Origin: Candolleomyces eurysporus
Lineage: Eukaryota; Basidiomycota; Agaricomycetes; Agaricales; Psathyrellaceae
Assembly (NCBI GenBank): GCA_027579435.1
Contig: JANBPK010000719.1
Location: forward strand, 122,107-186,106
Reading direction: 5' to 3'
DNA: 64,000 nt
Shown here: positions 22,797 to 34,156 of the stretch, piece by piece
Layout of the letters: each line of letters begins with the position of its first letter
Position numbering within the stretch: position 1 is the stretch's first letter
Notes under the pieces: model-generated
Databases searched by the model: none
What the model was told of the DNA's origin: nothing
Seen by the model: only the letters and a program-made list of their open reading frames with translations
Made by a program: the position numbers and the translations under genes

Positions 22797-23845
22797 GGGG
22801 CAGTCGAAGTGAAGGATGAGATGAGGCTAGATTGCCCCCGTTCCCACCGCAGACTAAGCAGTTAATATCGTCCACCTCGTGTTTGTGATTTGTCTATCGA
22901 GCGTCTCTGTTTCGCTCATCTGACAGATGAAATCCATGAGCGCCATTCCACAATCGTTCAGGAGGCAGTGCACTCACCTCATGTCCGGCGTCCGGGAATT
23001 CGAGGTCATTCTTGGGGTAAGGAGAGTGCCTCTATTAAACCTAAATGAAAGAATAACTCACTTGCGACGATTGGCGTACGGAGGAGTACAGGGCTTTTGT
23101 AGGGGACAAAATGTCAGAAAAGATCGGTCGCCATTATAACTATACATCCCATCTGCGCGTTCCTCCCACTCCCACTAACCCGGGTTCGTTGAACACTTCC
23201 CATCCAACACTCGTTGGCTAAAATTTCGCCGATACAGCACTGTCCAGACGACATCGTCCTCAGCCAACAGCTTCCACGCCCTCGACACTCACAGACGATC
23301 TACACAATTCTTTGAAGCTCGAATGAGCCAGACTCTGGATCCTAACTTGAGGGGGAGCACGACGAATCTTGTTAACATTCCACCGCGTGTAGGAGCAGTA
23401 ACGGTGGGTCGCATGATGTTGCCATAGGTGAGTGACGGATAGGGAGAAGGTGCCAGTGCGACAAAGCCTTAAAGGTCATCGCAACCGTGGCGGTTGGCCG
23501 CCAACTCCACGGTACATTCTCTTCAATAGACGGTTGTCAAACGCTCGTGAAAGAATCAACACCGCTCGCCAGCGTTGAGGCCGCTTCGAGGCAGCGTTAA
23601 ACAGCGCTGAACGCCGAGCAAGAGCAAGTTGCCCCAGACAAGATAGTGTGGCCCGTTGGCAGCTAGAGCAGCGTCGCTTAGTACGAGGTCGATATAGAGA
23701 TAAAAAGGTAACGTTGGTGGAGACAACCAGTATCGTGACATTGCGCCGTCGACGATCCTAACTGTATGCATACACGTGATAGAATCCATGCATTCTCTAC
23801 CTACAACCGTTGCTCTCTCTTCAACCTACCACTACATCGACCACG
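22797..23845. other. intergenic region between divergent genes
   Basis: No supported exon. It lies between the 5' ends of the fifth NACHT gene (minus) and the coiled-coil gene (plus), so it should contain both promoters. The last 80 bases before 23846 are pyrimidine-rich (ctctctcttcaacctaccac), typical of a fungal 5' leader. A few short frames show no motif. Confidence 0.4.
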
Positions 23846-25606
23846 ATGTCTGGCTTCTCTACTAGCTCTGGCGCTGCATCCCTATGGGCACATCTCAATC
23901 GAAATGACGCTAACGGACGGACAAACCCATCTATGAGCACTGCTACTCCGGATTTCTTGCCTCCAACAGGTCCTCAAGACAGGACAGCGACAACAATGCG
24001 CGTCCTCTTACACGATACTCAAATGAACTTTGAAAAGTTCTCTGAACAGGTCGAGGGTCTCATAAAAGACGTCCAGAAAACCGAACAAGGAATCAAAACG
24101 ACAAACGCGCTGTTTGAGAAAGAGCACGATAACCTCATGGGCGACATAATTGATCTAGGTCTTGCTGCTCTGCTAGGAACTGCTGAAACTTCTTTCTGAA
24201 TCTTGACGTTATTTCTCTCGAATCTCTGCATATAGTCAACAGGGCTCAGACCCAGCTGCAGGCTTCGATTGGTACACCGGCTCAGACTTCAGATACGGAT
24301 GCTCTCTTCAAGAATGTCGACCGACGGCTGGAAAGCCTTGACCAGCGTCTGGATGCTATTCAAGCAGTAAGTGGGCTTTATACATGCTCCTCGCATGCGC
24401 TAACGCCTACCTCTTTCCCAAGTTCAACCAAACGCATTCACAGGCCCTTCAAACTCAACTGCACACGATTCAAACCTTACAGACGCAGCAGAATACGATC
24501 GTTGCGGCTGTCACTCCTTTGCTTCCTCTCTTACAGTCTATGTCATCCAGCTTTCATCAGTGTCGCACGAATGACAATGCCGACCGGAAAACGCAGCATA
24601 TGAATACTTCGAGCACTGCTAGAAGCCGGACGCCTTCCCGGTCATCTTCACCTCTGGCACGGAAGCGGTCACGATCGAGTTCTGACAATCAGATATCCTC
24701 TTCACCTTCCATCGCTCTAATGATGCGAAAGAAACCTCGCATAGAGCCTTCTCAGCCTCCGACCAAGCCCAGCACACCAGAAATGGAGAGGCAGAGAAAG
24801 GTAGAAGGTTCATCGTCATCGAATTCCTTCCAGCTTCAGCTATTTCAAAGCGTATCTCCGGAACCTCGCCGAAAAAGTCCAGAACGAAGGGCTTCGATCC
24901 ATCAAACGCCTCGTCGGCCTCTACAAGACATATTCCGTCGCTCCCCCCCGATTCTCGATAACTCCACGCCCTCCTCAGCAGGGAATCGGACAGGCTCATC
25001 CGGCACATTCCCTGAGACCAGGAGTCACGCCCTTGTCGTCTAAACAGTACGTCTGCCACCATCTCTTCTGCGCAAGCTCTAGTAAACTGAGGACGTTCTC
25101 AGGAATAAACCCAACTACAGATTAGATAACATAATAAGACAGGCGAGTGTCCAAAGGAGCGGCGCAGGTCCTTCGAACCAAAACAATCGTGGTTTCCAAG
25201 CGGTCAACAGTAGCATTGGTCGATCGGTCTCTCAGCGCATTCCTTTCACTCTTCAGGGAGTCGCTGTTCCACCACCACAACCACCACAGGGACCGGGAAA
25301 CCAATCAATATTCAACGTTAATCCTTTACCGCCACCCATGCTTCCTCCTCCTACAACCGTTACCAGTAATGCTGGTCAGCAGAGGAGGGGTACTATGCTG
25401 CCCATTTCGAGTCTGCAGGCGAAGATGACCGTCGCTCCGCACATGCTTCCTGGCAAGGAGCCAGTGGTACGTCAATCCTCCGATCCCTTTGGTGATATTC
25501 TTTTTTGACCTTCTTCATACAGCAATTTAAAGAAGGGAAGAGGTTTATCCCACTCATCGACACTGATGACGAAGAAGACGAGGTAGAAGATGAAATCGTT
25601 GGTTGA
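23846..25606 (+). CDS. coiled-coil protein with Ser/Pro-rich tail, product unknown
   Basis: Five exons: 23846..24158, 24236..24366, 24444..25046, 25139..25466, 25523..25606. The first donor is unusual (GTCTTG), but the join gives a continuous heptad (DIIDLVNRAQTQLQ). The N-terminus has SLWAHLNRNDA and DFLPPTGPQDR, then about 130 residues of coiled coil (FEKFSEQVEGLIKDVQKTEQG, RRLESLDQRLDAIQ). A Ser/Arg-rich region with a basic RKRSRSSS patch, a Pro-rich segment and an acidic end (DTDDEEDEVEDEIVG) follow. In exon 3 the frame ends early at 25043. Removing one C from the C7 run at 24943-24949 leads into the frame that matches the phases of exons 4 and 5. A nuclear structural or meiotic coiled-coil role (Mer2-like) is only a guess. 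Confidence 0.65.
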
Positions 25607-25695
25607 AAAAAACGAGTTGAGCAAGGATCAGTAATCAGGTAGCTCTTTTAGAGTGTCAATCGACCGCATAGGTAGAATAGAAAACAATAACCATT

Positions 25696-27295
25696 TCATC
25701 CGATCCATATCTCAATCGGAGCTTCCTCGCCTGACACATACCCTGGAACGCTTCCCGCTCGCACGAACTTGATTCCGACTTTTTCGACCATCTCCCAGAG
25801 CGTTCTTTCCGCCTCTTCACGCTCTTTGTATCCCATCAAGAAACATGGACGTTTGGTGGAGTCCATGTTTCGTAGATCAGCCAGCGTCCGTACGAGAGCA
25901 GGGAAGGAAGATGTGTTGTAGGTAACGTCCGCCATCCTGTTCAACACGCCCCGTAAAAGACAAAGGAATTAAGCTTTTAGAGAGGTAAAAGGGGAGGTCG
26001 TACGCACACCACGAGATCGATAGAACTATCTCCATCTTGAGATGGAAGCTGCTCTGATACTGTTTGGTCCCAGTCAAGAACGCCAGCTTTGAGAGATACT
26101 CTGGATGAACGAGTGGATTCGTTGGCGTCGATATTGTGCTGGAGTAGGGGAATCGCAGAGTCTGATTTGAAAATATATGAGAAAGGGGTTCTCGCCCGAT
26201 GGGAGGAGGGAAAATTTACCTAAATCTGTGGTCAAAATGCTATCTTCTGCGTCGGCGATACGAGATCGTAGAGCTGCCAGTATGAGGGCGACGATGCCCG
26301 TCCCCGCGCCTGAAAAGAGTGATTCTATAAGTTAGTAATGAAAGAAACATTAAACGAGGCAGATGATATTGTACCCAGCTCCAATATTCTCAAAGGGCTA
26401 GAAGATGTAAGGACCCTCTTCAACCAATCCAATGGGTCGACTTCCCCTGGCAGCTTCGCCTCCGAGGGAACTTCAGGTTCAGAGAGCCTCCTATTGAGAA
26501 CCTGGACAATCCAGGAACTCAACCCAATCCCACTATCCCAGATTTTCTAAGCGCTACCCATCAGCCATAAGAAACACAATGAATCTTCACAAAATAGGGT
26601 TTGGTGTTCCTCACCTTATCCAAATCGAACGAAGTCTGTTCCCGGATTACCAGCCTAACCGCCTTACTCTCACTATCATCTTCAACCTGGAGCCCTTTGA
26701 GCTGATTTACGAGTTCCTGGCCACTGGTCCGACTCGGCAGCACCGTGACCGACTCTCCCGTTGTTGAAGACTCGGACGTGAGGACCCTAAACTCGTACGT
26801 CCTTTCGATCTGTTCCTGCTTCGGTGCACCCTTGACGCTCTTCGCATTCGCAGTGAAAGTTACAGGCATCGAAGAAACAGGGAATGGGTTCCACTTCCCG
26901 ATGGTATCTTCGTCCAAGTATATTTGGCTAGATGGGATCCTCGCAGATGCTGGAACTCCCCCAGAAGGAGCGCTTGCAGCAGGCACAGCGGACAAGACGA
27001 GTCTCCACCGCTGTCCTTCCCGAACGCCATAAGGAAGTGGGACTGGTATTTCTTTATAGGCGTTGGCGTTCTTCCATGTCATCAACTTGGTCGCTGCTTT
27101 CTTCGTTATCGAGGGTCCCGGTGACTTCTTCGTTGGTAGTTTGTTATCGACGGGAACCCAGTCATAAAAGATATCTTGGTCGACGTAGCATGGTTCTGTT
27201 CGTAGGTCGTTGGCGACCTGAGGTGTTATGAGAACCGGAGTATGAAGAGATGCTCGAGTTGGTGGAGGCCGAAGAAATGAGACGTAGAAGAACAT
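25696..27295 (-). CDS. METTL21-type (family 16) protein methyltransferase
   Basis: Five exons, 26615..27295, 26375..26546, 26220..26309, 26008..26161 and 25696..25936, join with consistent phases to about 445 residues. The start MFFYVSFLRPPPT is the first conserved-looking Met. The first ~225 residues form a poorly defined region (RMWRL-type strands, GKWNPFPVSSMPV). The Rossmann core then begins at KIWDSGIGLSSW. Motif I is ELGAGTGIVAL, the acidic residue after strand 2 is TTDL, and the post-core motif is DVTYN, matching the D-x-x-[Y/F] signature of METTL21-type lysine methyltransferases. The enzyme would transfer a methyl group from S-adenosylmethionine to a protein lysine; the substrate cannot be told. 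A damaged duplicate lies at 30590-31070. It is convergent with the coiled-coil gene, 89 bases apart. Confidence 0.8.
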
Positions 27296-27487
27296 GATCA
27301 AATTGGAGAAGGAGCACGAGCACCGGATCACTAGCACTGCCGACACTCCGATAACGATCAGCTTTCTTTCGGCATCGGTGTCCTGGTACCGAAGTGTGGT
27401 GCAAGGCTCTCACCAATAGGTGGCATAAAAGAATCATGGGCTCGCGCCTTTAACCTATGCAGAATATTCAACAAATACAATGAGGTG

Positions 27488-30050
27488 CTACACCGTTAAC
27501 GATCTCCTTGGGTTGTGTGATTTACGACTCCGAGTCTGTACTACCTGATCACTGAGAGACTGCTGGATATCGATTGGACCTCCTAAGCCCCCTCCATGAG
27601 CTAGTGGTAATCGATCAATCACATCCTTCCCATGGTCATTGACACTGGTCACAGGAAACGGCGATGAAGTTGGTAAAGCCGGGTCTGAGCCAGCTTCTGT
27701 TGAGCTAGGGAGGGGCTCCGACTTGAAAAACGCGGCCCAGTCGGCCGCCTTGACGCGTCGTAGCTCGTCTACAAGAGATAAGAGTGTAACAAGTGAGGCA
27801 ATGGAAGCGAATATCTACAGGATCAAACATGGATGAGTCAACCGGCAAATATTGAAACCACAACTCGGACAATCTGATTCTGCTTACCTGTCCGAAAGTC
27901 ATCGCTGTAGAGCTCGTCGGATTGGACAGGATACACGCCTGGATCCAAAGCGCGTTCGGGGAGAAGACGAGCAATCCAAATTTGAAGATGTGTGCTCTGT
28001 AAAATATAGCTCCTCTAAAGCCACCAATCCGTCTGAGGTGAATCGACCACTATCGGTTTAGAGGATGGACGTACATTATCTGATCTATTCGCTCATATCT
28101 ATCCACGATACGAAGCCAAGTCGTCGTTCCCAGCCAAGCAACTATCCACGGGGAAACGCTCCAGGTATCGAGTGTCCAAACGTACCAGCCTTCATCTTCA
28201 ACTTTTTCTGTGAGTGGCCCTTGCGAGAGATAGCGCAGAGCTATCATAAGTCCTAGGTTTTCTGTGACCAGCATGGTAATAGCATTAGCAGGCCTGAAAC
28301 ATGAGAATACATAAGTCTGATTGGATAAGCATGAGAAACGAAAGCCCTACAATACAATGTGCATGGCATGGCATGGTGCCTTCGACCCATCATGCGATCG
28401 GCTTTGTGTCGCAGGAACTCCCCAGATGCTAGGGAAACAGGTCAAGTAGAAAAGAAAGAAAACCACCAAGTCATACACGCTTGAGGGACCTATGAACACG
28501 AAGACCACAGCGGAGCTCATTGCCAAGGCCGAGACTCTAGTGTGAAATTTAACTAGACACTTAACGCAGAGTAAACGTAACAACTGAGACGTACGTTCCC
28601 TTGTAAAGATATACCCGTCTTCTGTTTCCGGATGGCGGTGGCGGCGGCCCATCTCGCCAACTTTTAAGCTCTGGTAACCAAAGACCAGCCATGAACCACA
28701 GTACGATGAGGAACATAGGGAGCGCTGAGATATAATCGAAGGGATATGTGAAGGTAGCAATTGTGAGAGTCATTCTATTAGTGTTGATCAGAAGATGCCT
28801 CAAGCCTCAACGAAAATCAGGACGTACAAGCCACAAATGATCCACGACTTTTTTGTTGCAACAAATGAATCACCCCGCCTCGGGCGGACGCATGGGTAAT
28901 AGATCCCCACGAGGAGGAGGAATCCAACAAGGACGTTGTCCGCTAGGGGTATCGATAAAGTGGAGAACCCAGAAATTTGGAGTACTGCAACGACAAATTT
29001 GATAGCAAATGGGCTCATGACGCTTGGGCAGCGGGTTTGGAGTATGGCCTCCGTCCAGCCAATAAGCTCAAGATCAGAGTTGGTATCTCTGTTTTGCAAT
29101 ATAGCACTTGCTGAGGACGGCCTATTTTATCAAGAAGAATTAGAAGGTAACAGGAAGAAACGAGAACTCGGCTCACGGGGACGATATCGATACTTCCATA
29201 TTCGTCGTCTGATTGGTGTTCCGTCTCTGGCGCTTATCCCACCATCGGCAGAACCAAGCATTACCCACAATCCATAAAATGCTCAAAGATCCTTCACGCA
29301 CGTATTGAAGCGGCCAAGCGAGATTGAAAATGAGCTTCTTTCCGAACTCCCTGTTGCATGACGGTTGGCTGAAGTGGATGCGAGAGGAAGGAATGAAAAG
29401 CAGGCACACGAGAGCGACTTCGAAACCCATGCTCAACATGCACAGCAATTTGAGCAGCTGAACTTCAAGACGATTCCGGTGATCTTGGCTCTCCTTGATG
29501 GAGAAGTGGTGGCGGCTGACAAGGGAACGGAGAGCCGAAAACCAGAGGTAAATCGTACACGGAGATCCAACTGCCACCAAAACGAAGACACCATCGTTTT
29601 GAGTGAGCTCCCCACGTATTATAGAGATCAGGGCGGCAATCATGAGGGAGTATATGACCGCGAGATGGGCGTAGAGCATTGGACGTACGAGTCGTGGGAA
29701 GTACACAAGAGCCAAAGCTGAAATGGAGTTCTGAGTGAAAGACGCTATGACAGTCCTCCACGTCACGTACTGAACGTTCCCGTGGTGAAATAGACTACAT
29801 TCAGGATTAGCACACGACACATGAAAACCACGTTACATAACGAGAAAATCGCCAACTAACTCGATATTTGCTGCCCGATTCCAGTGACATCCGGGTTTGG
29901 ACAGGGACCGTAGGGACATTGATCATCTTGGGGAGGGTTCAGGCAATATACCTTCATAAGGAAGTCGCGGGCATCTGGTCCATCGGTGTAGCTGGATAGA
30001 ACGCCCGATAATTCGCGAGCCAAGGTGGTGAAGTTCGAAGAAGAAGACAT
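27488..30050 (-). CDS. multi-pass membrane protein, unknown function (copy 1)
   Basis: A multi-exon gene starting at MSSSSNFTTLA (30050) and ending at a TAG at 27488-27490. A first soluble segment has YCLNPPQDDQCPYGPCPNPDVTGIG, a pattern common at the start of agaricomycete membrane proteins. Several hydrophobic exons follow: SFTQNSISALALVYF, MLYAHLAVIYSLMIAALIS, VVAVLQISGFSTL, NVLVGFLLLVGIYY, FLIVLWFMAGLWL, VVFVFIGPSSVYDLVVFFLF and IVAWLGTTTWL. The cytosolic-looking tail reads FASIASLVTLLSLVDELRRV and ends RRSLTV. Many donors are GTACGT or GTGAGC. The joint between exons 1 and 2 (29794/29860 area) is not resolved in phase. A truncated copy lies at 31227-32957. No known transporter or receptor motif is recognised. 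Confidence 0.7.
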
Positions 30051-30589
30051 CGATGTCACTGATTTGATGGGAGATTTGAAGAATGGGGGAAGCGAGTGAC
30101 AAAGTCAATCGATAGACAAGTAGCGGTCACGCGCGTGCGAGTGCTTGTCCGGATTCGGGTCTCCTGCTCGACAAGCGCCCGTGCGCTTAATAATACAATG
30201 GCCTTCCGGGCACGCCTGGACACTCAAGTCTTTCATCTGGATCATAGCTAACTAATTCATGTGCAGCTCATTCAAAATTTAGTTAATTTGCACCCATAGA
30301 AAAGTCTAAAGGGATGGGATTGGCGTGATTATCGACTGAACAGAAGACATGGACCATGGAGGCGATTGAACAAGCTCCTGTTCATCGAACTTAAGAGAGC
30401 TATTACTACAATTTGCTAGTACCTACGAGAAGGCCCAGGAATTTACCTAGGTCCCATTGGTACCTGGGGTACTGATTTTCATTCCTTTCTCTTCCTTTTT
30501 CTATTCCGAGACAGTTTGAATCTGGTATTCATTAATGGGTCCGTCATTCTGTTCAAACCCCCTCCCCCCCAATAAAATTTAAAGACAAA
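30051..30589. other. intergenic region
   Basis: Upstream of the membrane protein gene and AT-rich after 30200. It contains a long pyrimidine/polyC tract (ccccctccccccc) near 30560, next to the left boundary of the duplicated segment. No gene is supported. Confidence 0.4.
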
Positions 30590-31070
30590 GAGATTGGGCC
30601 TTCAAAGAGGTATAAGGGAGATTTTACGCACATCACGAGACCGATGGAACTATGTCCATCTTGAGATGGAAGCTGCTCTGATGCTGTTTCGTCCCATGAG
30701 AGATATTTTAAATGAACAGGTGGGCTCATTAGCGTCGATGTTATGTTGGAGAAGCGGAACCGCGAATTATGATTGGAACAGTATATATGAAAGGGTGTTC
30801 TCAGTCAACGGGAGAGGGGAAGGATTACCCAGATCTGTAGTAAAAATGCTGTCTTCTGCGTCGGAGATACGAGATCGCGGAGCTGTAAGAGCGAGAGCGA
30901 GAATTCCCGCCCCCGCACCTAGAGGAGTAACTTCAGGTTAGCGAAACTAGAGAATAGATAGGGTAGGAAATATACTACACCTAGCTCCAACATTTTCAAA
31001 GATTTGGAGGACGTAACGATGTTCTTCAGGGAGTCCAAAACGGAGCAACAGATCATTGGCACTTCTCAGT
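30590..31070 (-). pseudogene. fragment of the METTL21-type methyltransferase gene
   Basis: The sequence from about 30590 aligns by eye with 25960-26430 of the intact gene. It includes the exon-4/intron junctions, the strand-2 and motif-I exons and the start of the exon-2 region. Numerous substitutions and small indels destroy the frame. The large first exon (26615-27295) is absent: at about 31075 the homology jumps to position 27347, just beyond the 5' end of the methyltransferase gene. It is a non-functional duplicate. Confidence 0.75.
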
Positions 31071-31226
31071 CCGCACTCCGATAACGATCAGCTTTCTTTC
31101 GGCATCGGTGTGCTGGTAGCGAAGTGTGGTGTAAGGCTCTCAGCGATATGTGGCACAAAATGATCATTGAGTTCGCGCCCGTAACCTGATAATTTGTACA
31201 GAATAGTCAAAAAATACAATGAAGTA

Positions 31227-32957
31227 CTAAACCGTTGATGATCTCCTTGACCTCTGTGGTTTACGACCCCGAGCCTGTAGTAACTGGTCACTGAGAGACT
31301 GCTGGGTATCAATTGGACTTCTTAGGCCCCCTCCATAAGCCAGTGGGAGTAGGTCAATGACACCATTCCCATGGCCACCGATACTGGTCACAGGAAGCCG
31401 CAGCGAAATTGATGAAGCTAGCAACGTCGGGTTTGAACCAGCTGCGGCCAAGCTAGGAAGGGGTTCCGACTTGAGAAACGCACCCCAGTCTGACGCTTTG
31501 ACGCGTCGTAGCTCGTCTACAAGTGATAAGAGTGTAACGAGCGAGACAATGGAAGCGAATATCTACAGTATTAGACATAGATGAGCCAACAGGCAAATAT
31601 TCAAAACACAACTCGAACAATCTGATTCTGCTTACCTGTCCGAATGTCATCGCCGTAGAGTTTGTCGGATTGGACAAAATGCACGCCTGGATCCAAAGTG
31701 CATTCGGAGAGAAGACGAGCAATCCAAATTTGAAGATGTGTGCCCTGTAAAATATAGCGCCTCTACAGCCACCAACCCGTCTGAGGTGAGTCGGCCGCCA
31801 TCGGTTTGTCGGTAGGACATACAAAATCTGGTCCTTTCGCTGGTATCTATCCACAATACGAAACCAAGCCGTTGTTCCCAACCAAGCAACTATCCACGGG
31901 GAAACGCTCCAGGTCTGGAGTGTGAAAAGGGGCCAGCCTAGCCCATATTCTCTGAGTGGGTTTTGCGTGATATCGCGTAGAATATTCATCGTCACCGGGC
32001 CTGCTGAGATTAGTGTGATAAAGGCACTAGCAGGCCTGAAATATGAGAATATGTGAGTCTGATTGCTTAAGAATGAGAAAGGAAAGCCTTACAATGCAAT
32101 GTGCATGGCATGCCAAGGTGCCTTCGGCCCAGTAATCGATTGGCTTTCCGCGGCAGGGACTCCCCAGATGCTAGGGAAACTGGTCAAGTAAAGAAGGAAG
32201 AGAACCACCGAGCCATACGCCGTTGGACTACCAATGCCTTCGAACACCGAGAGCGGTATGAGGCCTGTTGCTAAGGCCGACGCTCTAGTGTTGAATTCAG
32301 CTAGACACTTAATGCGGAGTAAACGTAAAAATTGAGACGTACGCTGCTTTGTGAAGGTATAACTGTCCTCTATTACCAGATGGCGGTGGCGGTGGCCCAT
32401 CTCGAGCTCGCCATCTTTTGAGCTCTGGTAGCCAAAGACCAATAATGAACCACAGAGCGGTGAAGGAGGCAGCTAACATTATTGCGACAAGATAGGGGAT
32501 AGAAAAGGCAATAATTGTGAGAGTCAGTCTGTCAATGTTGATCACAAAATGCCTCAAGCTTCAACGAACATTGAGACGTACAAGCTGCGCACGATCGACG
32601 CCTTGTTTGTTGTAACAAATGGATCATCCCGCCTTACGCAGAAGTATGGGTACCAGATCCCCACGATGAAGAGTCCTCCAACAATACTGTTGGTCAACAG
32701 AGTCATCGGTAAAGCGAACCCAGAAATTTGGAGTGCTGCAACGACAAATTTGGTGGCAATTGGGCTCATGATGCTTGGGCAGCGGGTCTGTAGTATGACC
32801 TCCGTCCAGCCAATAAGGTCGGCATCGGAGTTGCTGTTTCTGTTTTCCGACATACTACTTGCCGAGGCCGATCTTTTTCATCAAGAAGAATTAGGAAAGT
32901 AACGGGAAGAAATGGAAACTCAGCTCACTGGGACGATATTGATACTTCCAGACTTGT
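31227..32957 (-). pseudogene. multi-pass membrane protein, 5'-truncated copy 2
   Basis: Paralogue of the gene at 27488-30050, covering its last six or so exons (LISAGPVTMNIL, WIVAWLGTTAWF, IFKFGLLVFSPNALWI, DELRRVKASDWGAFLK). Its end, RRSSTV, matches RRSLTV. Exon frames are open and splice sites are kept. The homology stops at about 32957 inside the exon whose counterpart lies at about 29180-29200, so the two N-terminal exons are missing. It might still be expressed from a new start, but I regard it as a truncated duplicate. Confidence 0.65.
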
Positions 32958-33357
32958 GGGGAAAGGCCACCGCCTTGCGTGGCATTGTTCCGAGACCTAA
33001 GTTTCAACTTTCTGCATACTGCACTATATCTCACACCCTTCATTCATAATTAGCACCATTGCCCTTCAACATCCACAACAGCCCTGGTTATTCATACCAA
33101 ATTAATCCTTGCTGTTCACAATACCTGGCTGGCAAATCTTGTCTTCATATTTACCACACCGTTCCTGGTCCACTGTTTGTGACACATTGGCTATAGAGAC
33201 GGTGTAGTCCTGAGTGGTTTGTCAGGGTCGTAGCCATCAGAGCAGATTTTTCATGGAATGGTCAAAGATAGACACAAGAACTTTTATGACAATTGTTCCT
33301 GAAATGATGTAGTATAGAGCATAGAGTTTAGTAATACCTTCAATGCTCATTTATGTC

Positions 33358-33990
33358 TAGGGAGTACCTTGTTGTAATTGCCCAACCTCTAACAAACATG
33401 GTGGCCTGGTTCCGAGGCCTCTAAAGCCTCGGGTACTTGTACCCCAGGGTCCCGACGCGCCAAGCTTATCGTCCTGTTTCGTACAACGTGATCGTGAGAT
33501 CTACTTTCTTTTCCCGTCCTGTCCTGAAATAGAGGCCTCGGAACATGCCGCGCGAAGCGACGGCCCGCTGACCACAAGTTTGAGTGAGGTCCAAATGTTG
33601 TCAGATTATTCAGAGTCCCATGAATCTTAATTTATTCTACAAGATTGAGTGGTAATCTATCATTCTACACCAAATTTACACTCTCTAAGGGCAGGGAGTA
33701 CCTTGTTGTAATTGACCAAACTCTAACAAACATGGAGGCCTGGTTTGAGTGAGGTCCAAATGTTGTCAAATTATTCAGAGTCCCATGAATATTCATTTAA
33801 TCTACAAGCTTGAGTGGTAATCTATGAATCTACATCACATTTACACTCACCAAGGCCAGGGAGTACCTTGTTGTAATTGACCAAACTCTAACAAACATGG
33901 TGGCCTGGTTTGACTGAGGTCCACACTATAATTTTTTCCCTTCTAAGGCCAGGGAGTACATTGTTGCAATTGATCAAGCCTGATTTTATT
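33358..33990. repeat. ~165-base tandem repeat, four partial copies
   Basis: The motif agggagtaccttgttgtaa begins copies near 33358, 33692, 33857 and 33949. It is followed by a shared tail (aacaaacatgg, cctggttt, gaggtccaaatgttgtca, gagtggtaatctat). Copies two and three are spaced 165 bases apart. Copy one would have the same length without its ~169-base insertion, and copy four is shortened. This is a minisatellite-like array in AT-rich sequence. Confidence 0.75.
33411..33579. mobile_element. small GC-rich inserted element with inverted repeats (MITE-like)
   Basis: Within the first 165-base repeat copy, the string cctggtttgagtg of the other copies is split by about 169 bases of GC-rich DNA. 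The insert begins CCGAGGCCTCT and contains AGAGGCCTCGG about 120 bases later. Its first 21 bases also fold back (CCGAGGC ... GCCTCGG). It has no coding capacity. The uninterrupted repeat copies serve as the empty site. The exact right end and target duplication are ambiguous because of a short gtt/tt overlap. Confidence 0.5.
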
Positions 33991-34156
33991 ACAACTGAAG
34001 ATGTTGTCAAATCACTGTTAAACTCATTTATTCTGTAAGTTTAATTGATAAGCTATGATTATACACCAAATATTCACCCCTCAAGTGAACATAATACTTT
34101 TTTGCACTTCACCAAATCCAAACAATCAAAGAAATAGTGATCAAAAATTGATATAG

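Larger units (their letters stand above)
32958..34156. other. AT-rich region with repeats, no gene
   Basis: AT-rich sequence follows the duplication breakpoint. It holds the ~165-base tandem repeat and the small GC-rich insertion described separately. The flank 34000-34150 appears to be the 3' region of the AT-hook gene. No coding exon is supported. Confidence 0.5.

Noticed and set aside
33358..33990. CRISPR-like repeat array
   Set aside because: Repeat units are about 165 bases, tandem and without unique spacers; the genome is fungal.
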